From Rikenellaceae bacterium (GTDB taxonomy: Bacteria > Bacteroidota > Bacteroidia > Bacteroidales > Rikenellaceae): a stretch of DNA of 64,000 nucleotides. The position numbers and the translations under genes were made by a program. The first letter of the stretch is position 1. Every line of letters begins with the position of its first letter. Shown here piece by piece: positions 16,950-26,358 of this stretch. The notes below the pieces were generated by a model. The model saw only the letters and a program-made list of their open reading frames with translations, searched no databases and was not told the DNA's origin. The stretch lies in assembly GCA_015060045.1 (NCBI GenBank), contig SUZH01000004.1, positions 1-64,000 of the forward strand, given 5' to 3'.

Positions 16950-18593
16950 TTACTTGCTCTCGCAGTAGGCACCGAGCTTCTTGTACTCCTCATAGAGGGC
17001 CTCGTACTTGGCGTGGTTCTCGGCCGAGGGCTTGTACTCCTTGGCACAACCCGAAGCCATCGCCTCCTGGGCCTTTTCGATCGTGGGGTAGAGTCCTGCA
17101 GCCACGGCGGCAAAGATCGAAGCACCGAGGGCGCAAGCCTGGTCGCTCTCGCACACCGAGATGGGCACACCCAGCACATCGCTCATCACCTGCATCACGA
17201 AGGGCGACTTGAGGGCGATACCGCCGATGCCGATGCAACCGTTGATACGGATGCCCTCGCTCTTCATGCGCTCCATGATCGCCTTCGAACCAAAGGCCGT
17301 AGCCTCCACCAGGGCGCGGAAGATCATCGGGGCGGTCGTGCCGAGCGTGATGCCGGCAATAGCACCCTTCAGCGTCTGGTCGGCATCGGGCGTACGGCGA
17401 CCGTTCATCCAATCGACCGCAATCACACCGCTCTCGCCGATGGAAATCTTCTCAGCCTCCACGGTCAGCGCGGGCAGGATCTTATCGCAAGCCTTGTCCA
17501 GCTCCTCGATCGTGAGCTTCTCGCCCAGGATCGACTTCATCGGGAACTCCAGCACACGGCGGAACCAGGCGTAGATATCACCAAAGGCCGACTGGCCTGC
17601 CTCGAAGCCGATCAGACCCGGCACGACCGAGCCATCCACCTGGCCACAGATGCCCGGGATGAGCTTGTTGCCCACCGACTCGGGCTTGGCAACAACGATA
17701 TCGCAGGTCGACGTACCGATGATGCGCACCCACGAATCGGCCTTGATACCGGCACCTACGGCGCCCATGTGGCAGTCGAAAGCACCACCGGCTACCACCA
17801 CATCGGTCGAAAGGCCCAAACGCTTGGCCCACTCCTCCGTCAGGTGACCTACGACCTTCTCGGCCGTTTCGGTCTCGGTAAACATTCTTTCGCGCAGACC
17901 CGAGAGCAGGGGATCGAGCGTCGTGAGGAACTCCTCCGACGGCAGACCGCCCCACTTGGCATGCCACATCGCCTTGTGACCCTCGGCACAACGGCTGCGA
18001 ACAATCTCCGACGGCTTCGTCGTGCCGGTCAGGATGGCGGGCATCCACTCGCAGTGCTCGACAATCGAGTAGGCAGCCTCGCGTACCTTCTCATCGGCAC
18101 GCAATACGTGCAACGCCTTGGCCCACAGCCACTCCGAGGAGTAGATACCACCCTCGTAAGCCGAGTAGTCGATCTCCCAACGACGGCATAGCGTGTTGAT
18201 CTCGTCGGCCTCCTTGATGGCCGTGTGGTCCTTCCAGAGGACGAACATGGCGTTGGGGTTCTCCTCGAAACCCTCCTTGAGTGCCAGCGGCGTGCCCTCC
18301 TCGTCGATGAAGCAGGGGGTCGAACCCGTGGTATCGAAGGCGATACCTACGACATTCTCGGCCACCTCCGACGACACGGCACCCAGCACCTCGCGCACCG
18401 TAGCCTCCAGCACCTCGATATAATCCTTCGGGTGCTGACGGTATTGATTGATTGCGGGGTTGCAATATTTGCCCTCCTTCCAACGGGGGTAGTAGCGTAC
18501 AGCCGTAGCGAGCGTCTCGCCCGTAGCAGCATTTACCAGTACGGCGCGCGCCGAGTCGCTACCGTAGTCCAGTCCGATTACATATTTATCCAT
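16950..18593 (-). CDS. araB: L-ribulokinase AraB
   Basis: A 547-residue FGGY-family sugar kinase phosphorylating L-ribulose to L-ribulose-5-phosphate in arabinose catabolism. It opens with the phosphate-binding GLDYGSDSARAVLV, has FDTTGSTPCFID, and later GTSTCDIV and GGIALKSPFVMQV of the second actin-like lobe. Length fits the ribulokinase subfamily rather than the shorter xylulokinases. I chose the ATG at 18593 over an upstream in-frame Met at 18620, which would run close to the araA stop codon. It is the last gene of the arabinose operon. Confidence 0.95.
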   Translation of the reverse strand: MDKYVIGLDYGSDSARAVLVNAATGETLATAVRYYPRWKEGKYCNPAINQYRQHPKDYIEVLEATVREVLGAVSSEVAENVVGIAFDTTGSTPCFIDEEGTPLALKEGFEENPNAMFVLWKDHTAIKEADEINTLCRRWEIDYSAYEGGIYSSEWLWAKALHVLRADEKVREAAYSIVEHCEWMPAILTGTTKPSEIVRSRCAEGHKAMWHAKWGGLPSEEFLTTLDPLLSGLRERMFTETETAEKVVGHLTEEWAKRLGLSTDVVVAGGAFDCHMGAVGAGIKADSWVRIIGTSTCDIVVAKPESVGNKLIPGICGQVDGSVVPGLIGFEAGQSAFGDIYAWFRRVLEFPMKSILGEKLTIEELDKACDKILPALTVEAEKISIGESGVIAVDWMNGRRTPDADQTLKGAIAGITLGTTAPMIFRALVEATAFGSKAIMERMKSEGIRINGCIGIGGIALKSPFVMQVMSDVLGVPISVCESDQACALGASIFAAVAAGLYPTIEKAQEAMASGCAKEYKPSAENHAKYEALYEEYKKLGAYCESK

Positions 18594-18613
18594 GGTATGG
18601 GTCGTTTGTCGGT

Positions 18614-20128
18614 TTAGCACAAGGCTTTATTTAACATATAGTACACCTCGTTCATGCGCAGCTCCTTCTTGAACTCCGTGATCGTGGTGTCCTTGTTGAT
18701 GTGTACCATCTCGATATTGGCGATCTCGGCGAAGTCCTCCCAGTACTCGGCCGTGATGTCATACGAGAAGCAGGAGTGGTGCGTACCACCGGCCAGGATC
18801 CAGGCACCGGCGCCCACCTCGAAGTTGGGCATCGGCTTCCAGAGGGCCGAGGCTACGGGGAGCTTCGGCAGCGGCTTCGGCTCTACGCACTCTACATCGT
18901 TTACGATCAGGCGCATGCGGTTACCCATATCGACTACCGTGGCGGCTACACCCGAACCGGTCTTCGACGTGAAGACGAGGCGGGCCGTCGGGGTCTTGCG
19001 GATACCGATGCCGAGGAAGTGTACCTCCAGGCGCGGCTTCTGGGCAGCGATCAGGGGGCTGACCTCCAACATGTGCGACTGGAGAATTGTGCTCTCCTCG
19101 CCGGCGAAGTTCAGCGTGTAGTCCTCCATGAACGAGCAACCCTTCGTCATGCCCTGCGACATGAACCATACGGTGCGTACCATGGCGGCCGTCTTCCAGT
19201 CACCCTCACCACCGAAGCCGTAACCCTCGGCCATCAGGCGCTGCGAAGCGAGGCCCGGAATCTGGTCGAAGTGGCCCAGGTCGTCGAAGTTGGTCGTGAA
19301 GGCCTTGGCACCCTTCGCCTCGAGGCAGGCCTTGATCGTCAGCTCGGCCTTGGCAGCGTTCCATACCTTCTCGTAACCCTCGGTCGTCTTATCCTCCAAC
19401 TCGGCGGCGTGGTCGTAGAGCTTGAAATACTCCGCAACAAGTGCATCAACCTCTGCATCGGTAACTTTGTCGAAGTAGGTCATCAGCTCTGCTACGGGGC
19501 AGTAATCGACGTGGTAGCCCAGACGAATCTCGGCCTCCACCTTATCGCCGTCCGTCACGGCTACGTTGTTCATCTGGTCGCCGAAGCGGATCACCAGCAT
19601 ATCCTGCGAGTCGGCCCACGCAGCAGCTACGCGCTGCCAGATGGCGATCTTCTCGAGGGTCTTCGTGTCCTGCCAATGACCTACAACCAGCTTGCGCGGA
19701 CGGCGCAGGCGGGCCGTGATGTGACCAAACTCGCGGTCACCGTGAGCCGACTGGTTGAGGTTCATGAAGTCCATGTCGATCTCGTTCCAGGGAATCTCCT
19801 CGTTGAACTGCGTGTGGAGGTGCAGAAGGGGCTTGTTCAGCTCCTGCAGGCCGTGAATCCACATCTTGGCGGGCGAGAAGGTGTGCATCCAGGTGATTAC
19901 ACCGATACACTTTGCGTCGTTATTCGCAGCCTTCATGATGTCCCAAACCTCCTTCGATGAGTTGGCCGTACCCTTATATACTACCTTGACGGGAAGCTGG
20001 CCCGAGGCGTTCATGCCTGCGACCATCGTGTTCGAGTGACCATCTACAGCCACTACCGCGTCACCACCATAGAGGAGCTGTGCGCCCGTGACGAACCAAA
20101 CCTCAAAGTTGCTATATGCTTGTACCAT
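18614..20128 (-). CDS. araA: L-arabinose isomerase AraA
   Basis: A 504-residue cytoplasmic isomerase converting L-arabinose to L-ribulose. Family marks seen: FVTGAQLLYG at the N-terminus, GVITWMHTFSPAKMWI, EGYGFGGEGDWKTAAMVR and GCSFMEDYTLNF (which hold the metal-binding glutamates), and the histidines in GGTHHSCFSYDI. Length is typical. It lies between araD and araB; the 194-bp gap from araD holds AT-rich repeats and the 107-bp element. Confidence 0.98.
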   Translation of the reverse strand: MVQAYSNFEVWFVTGAQLLYGGDAVVAVDGHSNTMVAGMNASGQLPVKVVYKGTANSSKEVWDIMKAANNDAKCIGVITWMHTFSPAKMWIHGLQELNKPLLHLHTQFNEEIPWNEIDMDFMNLNQSAHGDREFGHITARLRRPRKLVVGHWQDTKTLEKIAIWQRVAAAWADSQDMLVIRFGDQMNNVAVTDGDKVEAEIRLGYHVDYCPVAELMTYFDKVTDAEVDALVAEYFKLYDHAAELEDKTTEGYEKVWNAAKAELTIKACLEAKGAKAFTTNFDDLGHFDQIPGLASQRLMAEGYGFGGEGDWKTAAMVRTVWFMSQGMTKGCSFMEDYTLNFAGEESTILQSHMLEVSPLIAAQKPRLEVHFLGIGIRKTPTARLVFTSKTGSGVAATVVDMGNRMRLIVNDVECVEPKPLPKLPVASALWKPMPNFEVGAGAWILAGGTHHSCFSYDITAEYWEDFAEIANIEMVHINKDTTITEFKKELRMNEVYYMLNKALC

Positions 20129-20161
20129 ATTTTTAATTTTTAATTCTTAATTTTTAATTTG

Positions 20162-20268
20162 TATGCGGTATATTTTGTGTTTCCCTCGCGGGCTGCGAAT
20201 GGGAAATACGCTTAGTATGTCCCATCCGCGCCCACTTCACGAAGCCCAAAATCTGCTCGCCTAAAATT
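20162..20268. repeat. Dispersed 107-bp element, copy 1
   Basis: It starts with TATGCGG and ends with CAAAATCTGCTCGCCTAAAA. The centre holds a dyad, ATGGGAAATAC / GTATGTCCCAT. The copy at 26032-26137 has the same ends and spacing but a different middle that keeps an ATAC...GTAT stem. It sits between araD and araA and is flanked by AT-rich repeats (20129-20160 and 20262-20322). Confidence 0.75.
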
Positions 20269-20322
20269 AAAAATTGGTTGGAGCCAAGCCCCCTTCTCAA
20301 TTCTTAATTTTTAATTTTGAAT

Positions 20323-21015
20323 TTACTTCTTCTGTCCGTAGTAGGCATTCGCACCGTGCTTGCGCGAGTAGTGCTTCTCGATCAGAAGATCGTTCATCTC
20401 CAGCGAGGGATTGACCTGGTAGGCCACGAAGGCCATCTTGGCCACCTGCTCCATTACGACAGCGTTGTGAACAGCCTCGTCGCCATCCTTACCCCACGCA
20501 AAGGGACCGTGGTTCTTCACCAACACGCCCGGCGTGTGCATCGGGTTCATGCCGGCCTCCACGAAACGGTTTACAATCACCGTACCCGTGTGCTTCTCGT
20601 ACTCGCCCATCTGATCCTCGGTCATCGAGGCCGTGCAGGGAATAGCGCGGTGGAAGTAGTCGGCGTGCGTCGTGCCGATGTTGGGGATATCCTTACCTGC
20701 CTGGGCCCACGCCGTGGCGTAGGTCGAGTGGGTGTGGACGATACCGCCCACCTCGGGGAAGGCTTTGTAGATTTCGAGGTGCGTCGCCGTGTCCGACGAG
20801 GGGCGCAGGTCGCCCTCGACGATCGTGCCGTCGAGGTCAACCACCACCATATCCGACGGCTTCATGTCATCGTAGTCCACGCCGCTGGGCTTGATCACCA
20901 CCAGACCCTTTTCGCGGTCGATGGCCGATACGTTGCCCCACGTGAAGATAACTAAGCCGTGTTTTACAAGGTCCAAATTGGCTTTGCAGACCTTTTCTTT
21001 GAGTGCTTCTAACAT
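20323..21015 (-). CDS. araD: L-ribulose-5-phosphate 4-epimerase AraD
   Basis: A 230-residue zinc-dependent class II aldolase-fold epimerase turning L-ribulose-5-phosphate into D-xylulose-5-phosphate, which enters the pentose phosphate pathway. Seen: [12 protein letters not shown] near 25-36, [11 protein letters not shown], the zinc pair in [17 protein letters not shown] near 95, and [11 protein letters not shown] near 170. Length is typical. It starts one base after the end of the symporter gene, so the two are probably translationally coupled. Confidence 0.97.
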   Translation of the reverse strand: MLEALKEKVCKANLDLVKHGLVIFTWGNVSAIDREKGLVVIKPSGVDYDDMKPSDMVVVDLDGTIVEGDLRPSSDTATHLEIYKAFPEVGGIVHTHSTYATAWAQAGKDIPNIGTTHADYFHRAIPCTASMTEDQMGEYEKHTGTVIVNRFVEAGMNPMHTPGVLVKNHGPFAWGKDGDEAVHNAVVMEQVAKMAFVAYQVNPSLEMNDLLIEKHYSRKHGANAYYGQKK

Positions 21016-21016
21016 A

Positions 21017-22948
21017 TTACCACAAGAAATAATAGAGAATGGTCAAAATAACGATTACGCCGATAGCGCCCCAGTTGAAGGCGGCATCCGAGCGGAATAC
21101 CGAAAGGTCGATCTTCACGGCCTTCGGATCCTGTACCTTGTCCGTGGCGTTCGACTTGAGGTAGATCGAGATTGTGAGGAACATGGCCATCAGGAAGAAG
21201 AAGGCCTCGAAGCCGTTGTTGCGGAGCGCCTCGTTCGTTACACCTACGATACCCAGTACGAGGCTTACGAGGGCAGCTACGAACGTGAAACGACTCCAGA
21301 AGAGCTGCGTCTTGACGGTGTGCTCATCCAGCACATCGGCCTTGACGGTCTTCTTGCTCATCAGCGAGAGACCGATGAAGAGGATCACCAGAGCGATGAA
21401 TACATAACCCATGCGCAACAGGAACGGCACCTCGGGCATCATGAACTTAAAGAGTACCGAGAAGGCAAACGTACCGATGGCGGCTACTACGGCAGCTACG
21501 CCCGAAGCGCGCTTCCACAGCAGACCCAGACCGAAGATCACCACTACGCCCGGATAGACGAAGCCCGAGTACTCCTGGATGATCTGGAAGGCCTGGTCGG
21601 CAGCACCCATGATCGGATAAACGGCAATCACAGCCAGCACCAGTGCGGCAACCGAGGTCATACGACCTACCGATACGAGCTTCTTATCCGAAGCCTCCTT
21701 GTTGATGAATTGCTTGTAGATATCCATCGTGAAGATCGTCGAGGTTGAGTTGAACATCGATGCGAGCGACGAGATTACGGCAGCAGCCAAAGCAGCAAAC
21801 GACAGACCCTTAACGACAACGGGCGTAAAGTTGCGAATCAGGAACGGATAGGCATCATCCGAACGGGTGATCTCGCCGGCCAGCGACTGATACAGCTCCG
21901 GCTCCTGCGTCATGATGTAGTAGGCGCAAACACCGGGGATGCAGACGATGAACGGAATCAAAATCTTCAGGAAGGCGGCGAAGATCATACCCTTCTTAGC
22001 CTCCGAGAGCGACTTGGCAGCCAGACCCTTCTGGATGATGTACTGGTTGAAGCCCCAGTAACCGAGGTTCGTGAGCCACAGGGCACCTACGATCACCACG
22101 ATACCCGGGATGTCGAAGTAGGGATCGGCCGTGATGTTCTCGATAGCCGGGTTGCGCGTCACCACAAGGTTGAAGTGACGGTCGCCCTCAATAGCTCCGA
22201 GCTTCGACATAATCTCCTGCAAGGCACCGAGTGCGCCACCCTGAATGTCGAGCGAACCGGCGATGAAGTCCAGGGCGAAGTAGGCCGTAATTAGACCACC
22301 ACCCACGAGGAACGTCACCTGCATCACGTCGGTCCAAGCCACCGAAGCCAGACCGCCGTAGATCGAGTAGATACCGGCGATTACGAAGAGGATCAGGATG
22401 ATGACCATCAGCGTCATGTCGACCTCCATGCCCATCAGCATACCCGGAGCGGCGGGGATACCGAGGATCTGCTTAATAGCCAACGCACCGAGCCAAGCTA
22501 CCGACGTCAGGTTGATAAATACGTAGAGGAAGAGCCAGAAGATCGAGAAGGCCAGACCCACACCCCAGTTGTAGCGCTCGCGCAGGAACTGCGGAATGGT
22601 GAAGATCTTTCTTTCGATCATCACGGGCAGCAGGAACTTACCCACCACGATCAGCGTGGCGGCAGCCATCAGCTCGTAAGCGGCAATCGCGATACCCGAT
22701 GCAAAGGCCGAGCCCGACATGCCGATAAACTGCTCGGCCGAGATGTTGGCCGCGATGAGCGAGGCACCTACGGCCCACCAGGTCAAGGTGTTGCCGGCCA
22801 GGAAGTAGTCGCTCGACGATTTCTCTTTTCCGTCTTTGCTGCGCGAGAGGAAGAATCCAAGACCCACGAGCAGGATGATGTACAGCACAAAGATCGCGTA
22901 GTCGATCATCGCGAATCCGTTGTTCTGTAGTGCTTCAATCAGATTCAT
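21017..22948 (-). CDS. Sodium/sugar symporter (SSS/SGLT family)
   Basis: A 643-residue inner-membrane transporter of the solute:sodium symporter family, with about 14-15 hydrophobic segments. The family's N-terminal stretch is clear: [36 protein letters not shown], followed by [15 protein letters not shown] and later [17 protein letters not shown]. Its place between galM and araD makes uptake of L-arabinose, or a related sugar, the likely task; the substrate is inferred from the operon only. Homologues also carry galactose or glucose. Confidence 0.92.
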   Translation of the reverse strand: MNLIEALQNNGFAMIDYAIFVLYIILLVGLGFFLSRSKDGKEKSSSDYFLAGNTLTWWAVGASLIAANISAEQFIGMSGSAFASGIAIAAYELMAAATLIVVGKFLLPVMIERKIFTIPQFLRERYNWGVGLAFSIFWLFLYVFINLTSVAWLGALAIKQILGIPAAPGMLMGMEVDMTLMVIILILFVIAGIYSIYGGLASVAWTDVMQVTFLVGGGLITAYFALDFIAGSLDIQGGALGALQEIMSKLGAIEGDRHFNLVVTRNPAIENITADPYFDIPGIVVIVGALWLTNLGYWGFNQYIIQKGLAAKSLSEAKKGMIFAAFLKILIPFIVCIPGVCAYYIMTQEPELYQSLAGEITRSDDAYPFLIRNFTPVVVKGLSFAALAAAVISSLASMFNSTSTIFTMDIYKQFINKEASDKKLVSVGRMTSVAALVLAVIAVYPIMGAADQAFQIIQEYSGFVYPGVVVIFGLGLLWKRASGVAAVVAAIGTFAFSVLFKFMMPEVPFLLRMGYVFIALVILFIGLSLMSKKTVKADVLDEHTVKTQLFWSRFTFVAALVSLVLGIVGVTNEALRNNGFEAFFFLMAMFLTISIYLKSNATDKVQDPKAVKIDLSVFRSDAAFNWGAIGVIVILTILYYFLW

Positions 22949-22994
22949 TGGTTTTACAGGTTTTTATTGGTTAATACTTTTGTTGGTCGCTTGA

Positions 22995-24131
22995 TTACTC
23001 GCGTACACCGAATTTGAAGGTGCAGTGGCTCGTGTACTTCTCGCCCGGGCGCAGTACGGCCGAAGGCCACTCGGGCTTGTTGGGCGTGTCGGGATACTTC
23101 TGCGTCTCGAGGCAGATACCCACGCGCTGGTTGTAGACGATGCCCTTCTTGCCCGTCACGGTGCCGTCGAGGAAGTTACCCGAATAGACCTGAATACCCG
23201 GCTCGTCGGTGTAAACCGTCAGCTCGATGCCCGTCGTGGGGGCGTAGAGCACAACGGCCGGTACCGTCTTGTCGCGCTCGGTGGCCAATACCCAGTTGTG
23301 GTCGTAGCCGTTGCCGTTCTTGAGTTGGATGTAGTCGAAGTTGTCGATCTCCTTACCTACGGCCTTGGCCGTGCGGAAATCCATCGGCGTATCGGCTACG
23401 GGGGCAATCTCGCCCGTGGTCATGTAGGTATCGTCCACGGGGGTAAAGCCCTCGGCGTTGATCATCAACTCATGGTCGAGGATCGTCTGCGTGGGGTCGC
23501 CCGTGAGGTTGAAATAGGAGTGGTTGGTCATGTTGATGACGGTCGGAGCATCGGTCGTAGCCTCGTAGTCGATCGCAATGGCGTTCTCATCCGTGAGCGT
23601 GTAGATCACCTTGGCCTCCACATTGCCGGGGAACTGCTCCTCGCCATCGGGCGAAGCGAGCGTCAGTACGAGCTGGTTCTCCGTAGCCTCGGCTACCGAG
23701 TAGAGCTTGTACTGCCAGCCGTTGGGGCCGCCGTGCAGGCAGTGACCGAAGTTGTTCTTCGGCAGGTCGTACTCCACACCGTCCAACGTGAACTTACCCT
23801 GACCGATGCGGTTGGCGTAGCGACCGATCGAGGCACCGAAGTCCGAGGGGACGTTCTGGTAGTCGGCAATCTTGTCAAAGCCGAGCACGACGTCGCGCAT
23901 CTCGCCCGCGCGGTCGGGAACCATCACCGATACGATGCGGCCACCGAAGGGGGTGATGCAGACCTCCATGCCGTTGGCATTCTTCAAGGTGTAGAGTTGC
24001 GTGGTTTGATCGCCGATTGTCGTCTCAAAATCGGCAGGATTCAGACCCGACAGGGTCTTGTTGCAAGGCTCCGAGCAGCAGGCAGTCATCAGCGCGGCTG
24101 CGATCAGGAGCGTCGAAATTTTACGAATCAT
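22995..24131 (-). CDS. galM: Aldose 1-epimerase (mutarotase), lipoprotein form
   Basis: A 378-residue mutarotase interconverting alpha and beta sugar anomers. A lipoprotein signal (LLIAAALMTACC, Cys near 18) puts it in the periplasm or on the membrane, unlike the usual cytoplasmic GalM. Catalytic features seen: GRYANRIGQGKF, the His in NFGHCLHGGPNGW, the His in INMTNHSYFNLTG, and the Glu in RVGICLETQKYPDTPN. It is first in the galM-symporter-araD-araA-araB operon, where it could prepare the anomer taken up by the symporter. Confidence 0.95.
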   Translation of the reverse strand: MIRKISTLLIAAALMTACCSEPCNKTLSGLNPADFETTIGDQTTQLYTLKNANGMEVCITPFGGRIVSVMVPDRAGEMRDVVLGFDKIADYQNVPSDFGASIGRYANRIGQGKFTLDGVEYDLPKNNFGHCLHGGPNGWQYKLYSVAEATENQLVLTLASPDGEEQFPGNVEAKVIYTLTDENAIAIDYEATTDAPTVINMTNHSYFNLTGDPTQTILDHELMINAEGFTPVDDTYMTTGEIAPVADTPMDFRTAKAVGKEIDNFDYIQLKNGNGYDHNWVLATERDKTVPAVVLYAPTTGIELTVYTDEPGIQVYSGNFLDGTVTGKKGIVYNQRVGICLETQKYPDTPNKPEWPSAVLRPGEKYTSHCTFKFGVRE

Positions 24132-24169
24132 AGGTATTTTAGGTTTTTATTGTTTTGGTCTTAGGTGGT

Positions 24170-24188
24170 AATATAACGTAGTTATATT
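24170..24188. promoter_or_regulatory. Perfect palindrome at the arabinose operon start
   Basis: AATATAAC-GTA-GTTATATT, 8-bp arms with no mismatch, placed just downstream of the TATATTTG box, about where transcription should begin. It is a candidate operator for an arabinose-responsive repressor. No regulator gene lies nearby. Confidence 0.55.
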
Positions 24189-24191
24189 GTT

Positions 24192-24199
24192 CAAATATA
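24192..24199 (-). promoter_or_regulatory. Promoter -7 box of the arabinose operon
   Basis: TATATTTG on the minus strand with TTTG exactly 20 bp upstream (24220-24223), a very good match to the Bacteroidota consensus. Confidence 0.8.
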
Positions 24200-24258
24200 C
24201 GGATTATCGGCCGAACAGCCAAATTTTTTTCGTATCTTGTCCCAAAATCAAATAGAAA

Positions 24259-25143
24259 ATGGGGAAAAAGATTCAAATTTTGGTGCTCTTGTGGGCGCTG
24301 TGTGGGGTAGTGATGACCGCGTGGGGCGCAGAAAAGGGGTATGTCAAGGTTCCCGAGGGGCGCCTGTATTACGAAATTTCGGGCGAGGGTACGCCGCTGA
24401 TTTTTGTACACGGGCACTCGCTCGATAGGCGCATGTGGCGCGAACAGGTGGCCTTCTTCGAAAAGCATTATCGTGTCATTGTCTACGATGCGCGCGGCTA
24501 CGGAAAATCGTCGAAACAGCGCGAGGACCTGCTCTTTACCCATTGCGACGATTTGGTCGCTCTGATGGATGCGTTAAGGATCGAAAAGGCGCATTTCGTG
24601 GGCCTTTCGATGGGTGGATTTATTGCGGGCGATTTGTTGGCGATGCACCCCGAAAGGATGCTTTCGTGTACGTTGGCCGAGGGGCATATCCGCTCCACGC
24701 CGAGCATCAACGAGCCGATGACTGCGGAGGAGCGTGCCGCGAAGCAGGCCTCGATCGATGCCGTGAAGGCCAAGGGGATGCGTACCTATAAAAAAGAGTG
24801 GTTCGGGAACCTGATGAAGGGTGGTTCGCGGGCCGAAAGGATGCGTAAGCCTCTCTGGCAGCAGATTCGTAAGTGGGATGGGTGGCAGGCTACGCACCAC
24901 GAGGTGCACTGCTACTATGCCCGCGAGGCGATGGAGGTGCTGAAGGAGCGCAAGCCCGATGTGCCGACCCTCTTTCTCTCGGGTCGTCGCCCGACGGGTA
25001 AGCTGCGCACCGATCCCTCGATGATGAAGTACCTCAAAAACAGCCGCCATGAATATATTGACGACAGCGGCCACATGTGCAATATGGAGCAGCCGGAGGA
25101 ATTCAACGAGAAGGTCTATCGTTTTCTCCGAGAGAATCGATAG
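24259..25143 (+). CDS. Secreted alpha/beta hydrolase
   Basis: A 294-residue alpha/beta-fold hydrolase. A signal peptide is visible (ILVLLWALCGVVMTAWGA). The oxyanion loop is FVHGHSLDRRMW, the nucleophile is S117 in GLSMGG, and the catalytic His is near 276 in DDSGHMCNMEQPEEF. The usual acid residue after strand 6 is not obvious: the loop reads LFLSGRRPTGK, so the acid may lie elsewhere. Substrate is unknown. It is transcribed divergently from the arabinose operon and ends in its own terminator. Confidence 0.85.
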   Translation: MGKKIQILVLLWALCGVVMTAWGAEKGYVKVPEGRLYYEISGEGTPLIFVHGHSLDRRMWREQVAFFEKHYRVIVYDARGYGKSSKQREDLLFTHCDDLVALMDALRIEKAHFVGLSMGGFIAGDLLAMHPERMLSCTLAEGHIRSTPSINEPMTAEERAAKQASIDAVKAKGMRTYKKEWFGNLMKGGSRAERMRKPLWQQIRKWDGWQATHHEVHCYYAREAMEVLKERKPDVPTLFLSGRRPTGKLRTDPSMMKYLKNSRHEYIDDSGHMCNMEQPEEFNEKVYRFLRENR

Positions 25144-25162
25144 ATATAGATGAAGTGTGAAT

Positions 25163-25198
25163 AAAAAAAAGAGCCTCGCTTTTCAGCGAGGCTCTTTT
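25163..25198. terminator. Bidirectional terminator
   Basis: AAAAGAGCCTCGCT and AGCGAGGCTCTTTT form a strong stem between the hydrolase and kduD, which converge. Confidence 0.9.
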
Positions 25199-25214
25199 GG
25201 TTGTAGGTTATTTA

Positions 25215-26015
25215 CTACTGCGGCTGCTTGCCGATGTAAGCCAGGATACCGCCATCCACATAGAGGATGTGGCCGTTGACGGCATCCGAAGCCTTCGAAG
25301 CGAGGAATACGGCGGGACCGCCCAGCTCATCGGGCTCGAGCCAGCGACCTGCGGGGGTCTTGGCACAGATGAACGAATCGAACGGGTGGCGCGAACCATC
25401 GGGCTGCTTCTCACGCAGCGGAGCGGTCTGCGGCGTAGCGATGTAACCCGGGCCGATACCGTTGCACTGGATGTTGTACTCGCCATACTCCGAGCAGATG
25501 TTGCGCGTGAGCATCTTCAGACCACCCTTGGCGGCAGCGTAAGCCGATACGGTCTCGCGACCCAGCTCCGACATCATCGAGCAGATGTTGATAATCTTAC
25601 CCTCGCGGCGCTCCATCATCTCGGGAAGCACGGCGCTCGAGCAGATAAACGGACCTACGAGGTCGATGTCGATCACCTGCTGGAACTCCGAACGCTTCAT
25701 CTCGTGCATCGGGATGCGCTTGATGATACCTGCGTTGTTTACCAGGATGTCGATCTGACCCACCTCGGCGTGAATCTTCTCAACCAACTCCTTCACCTGC
25801 TCCTCGTTCGTCACGTCGCATACATAGCCGTGTACGTTCTCGATGCCGTGCTCCTTGTAGTTGGCAAGACCCTTCTCGAGTGCAGCCTCGTTGATGTCGT
25901 TGAAGATGATGTTCTTAATGCCGGCAGCTACGAAAGCTCTGGCAATGTTGAAACCGATACCGTAGGAGGCACCCGTAATCCAGGCGTTCTTACCCTCCAA
26001 TGAAAACATGCTCAT
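25215..26015 (-). CDS. kduD: SDR oxidoreductase, KduD/gluconate 5-dehydrogenase type
   Basis: A 266-residue short-chain dehydrogenase. The nucleotide-binding TGASYGIG is at about 15-22, NNAG near 94, and the catalytic YxxxK in SAYAAAKGG near 160. The closest family is 2-dehydro-3-deoxy-D-gluconate 5-dehydrogenase / gluconate 5-dehydrogenase. The upstream gene is kduI, so it most likely reduces 2,5-diketo-3-deoxygluconate to KDG in breakdown of unsaturated uronates from pectin or glycosaminoglycans. A start at 26009 (second Met) is equally possible. Confidence 0.85.
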   Translation of the reverse strand: MSMFSLEGKNAWITGASYGIGFNIARAFVAAGIKNIIFNDINEAALEKGLANYKEHGIENVHGYVCDVTNEEQVKELVEKIHAEVGQIDILVNNAGIIKRIPMHEMKRSEFQQVIDIDLVGPFICSSAVLPEMMERREGKIINICSMMSELGRETVSAYAAAKGGLKMLTRNICSEYGEYNIQCNGIGPGYIATPQTAPLREKQPDGSRHPFDSFICAKTPAGRWLEPDELGGPAVFLASKASDAVNGHILYVDGGILAYIGKQPQ

Positions 26016-26031
26016 AGTTTTTTTGTGTTTT

Positions 26032-26137
26032 TATGCGGCACCTTTTGCCCCTCCTCGCCCTGCCGCTTGGTCACATACTTAAAGTATGCTCCCGCCCGCC
26101 ATGACTTCGGAGTTGCAAAATCTGCTCGCCTAAAATT
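26032..26137. repeat. Dispersed 107-bp element, copy 2
   Basis: Ends TATGCGG and CAAAATCTGCTCGCCTAAAA match copy 1 at 20162-20268, at nearly the same distance (106 against 107 bp). The central stem is CATAC-ttaaa-GTATG. Confidence 0.75.
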
Positions 26138-26233
26138 CACAAAAATTGTCGGCGAGCCGTGTCGCGGTTGGTTAATAAATTCTAAACTCTAAATTTTGAA
26201 TTGGTTTTGTAAAGCATTCTTCGACCTCCTCTT

Positions 26234-26273
26234 AAAGTCCCCCTTTTCAAAGGGGGATTTAGAGGGATTGTCT
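26234..26273 (-). repeat. REP-like element, short form
   Basis: On the minus strand it reads AGACAATCCCTCTAAATCCC followed by a CCCCCTTT/AAAGGGGG hairpin, the same type as 464-503. Confidence 0.85.
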
Positions 26274-26279
26274 AAACTC

Positions 26280-26303
26280 GGATTTCTTGCTGATTACGGA
26301 TTT
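26280..26303 (+). repeat. Inverted copy of the kduI 3' end
   Basis: The reverse complement of 26366-26389 (inside kduI, a few bases before its stop) with one mismatch in 24. It lies immediately before the REP-like element in gene orientation. Confidence 0.9.
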
Positions 26304-26358
26304 GGGTAGCCATTGAATAGTACTCTGTCCGTCATCAACCTTAAATCCTTCATTAGAA

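Larger units (their letters stand above)
26016..26358. repeat. Repeat-filled gap between kduI and kduD
   Basis: There is no gene here. It contains the second 107-bp element (26032-26137), an AT-rich repeat tract (26170-26206), a short-form REP-like element (26234-26273), and an inverted copy of the kduI 3' end (26280-26303). Confidence 0.8.
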
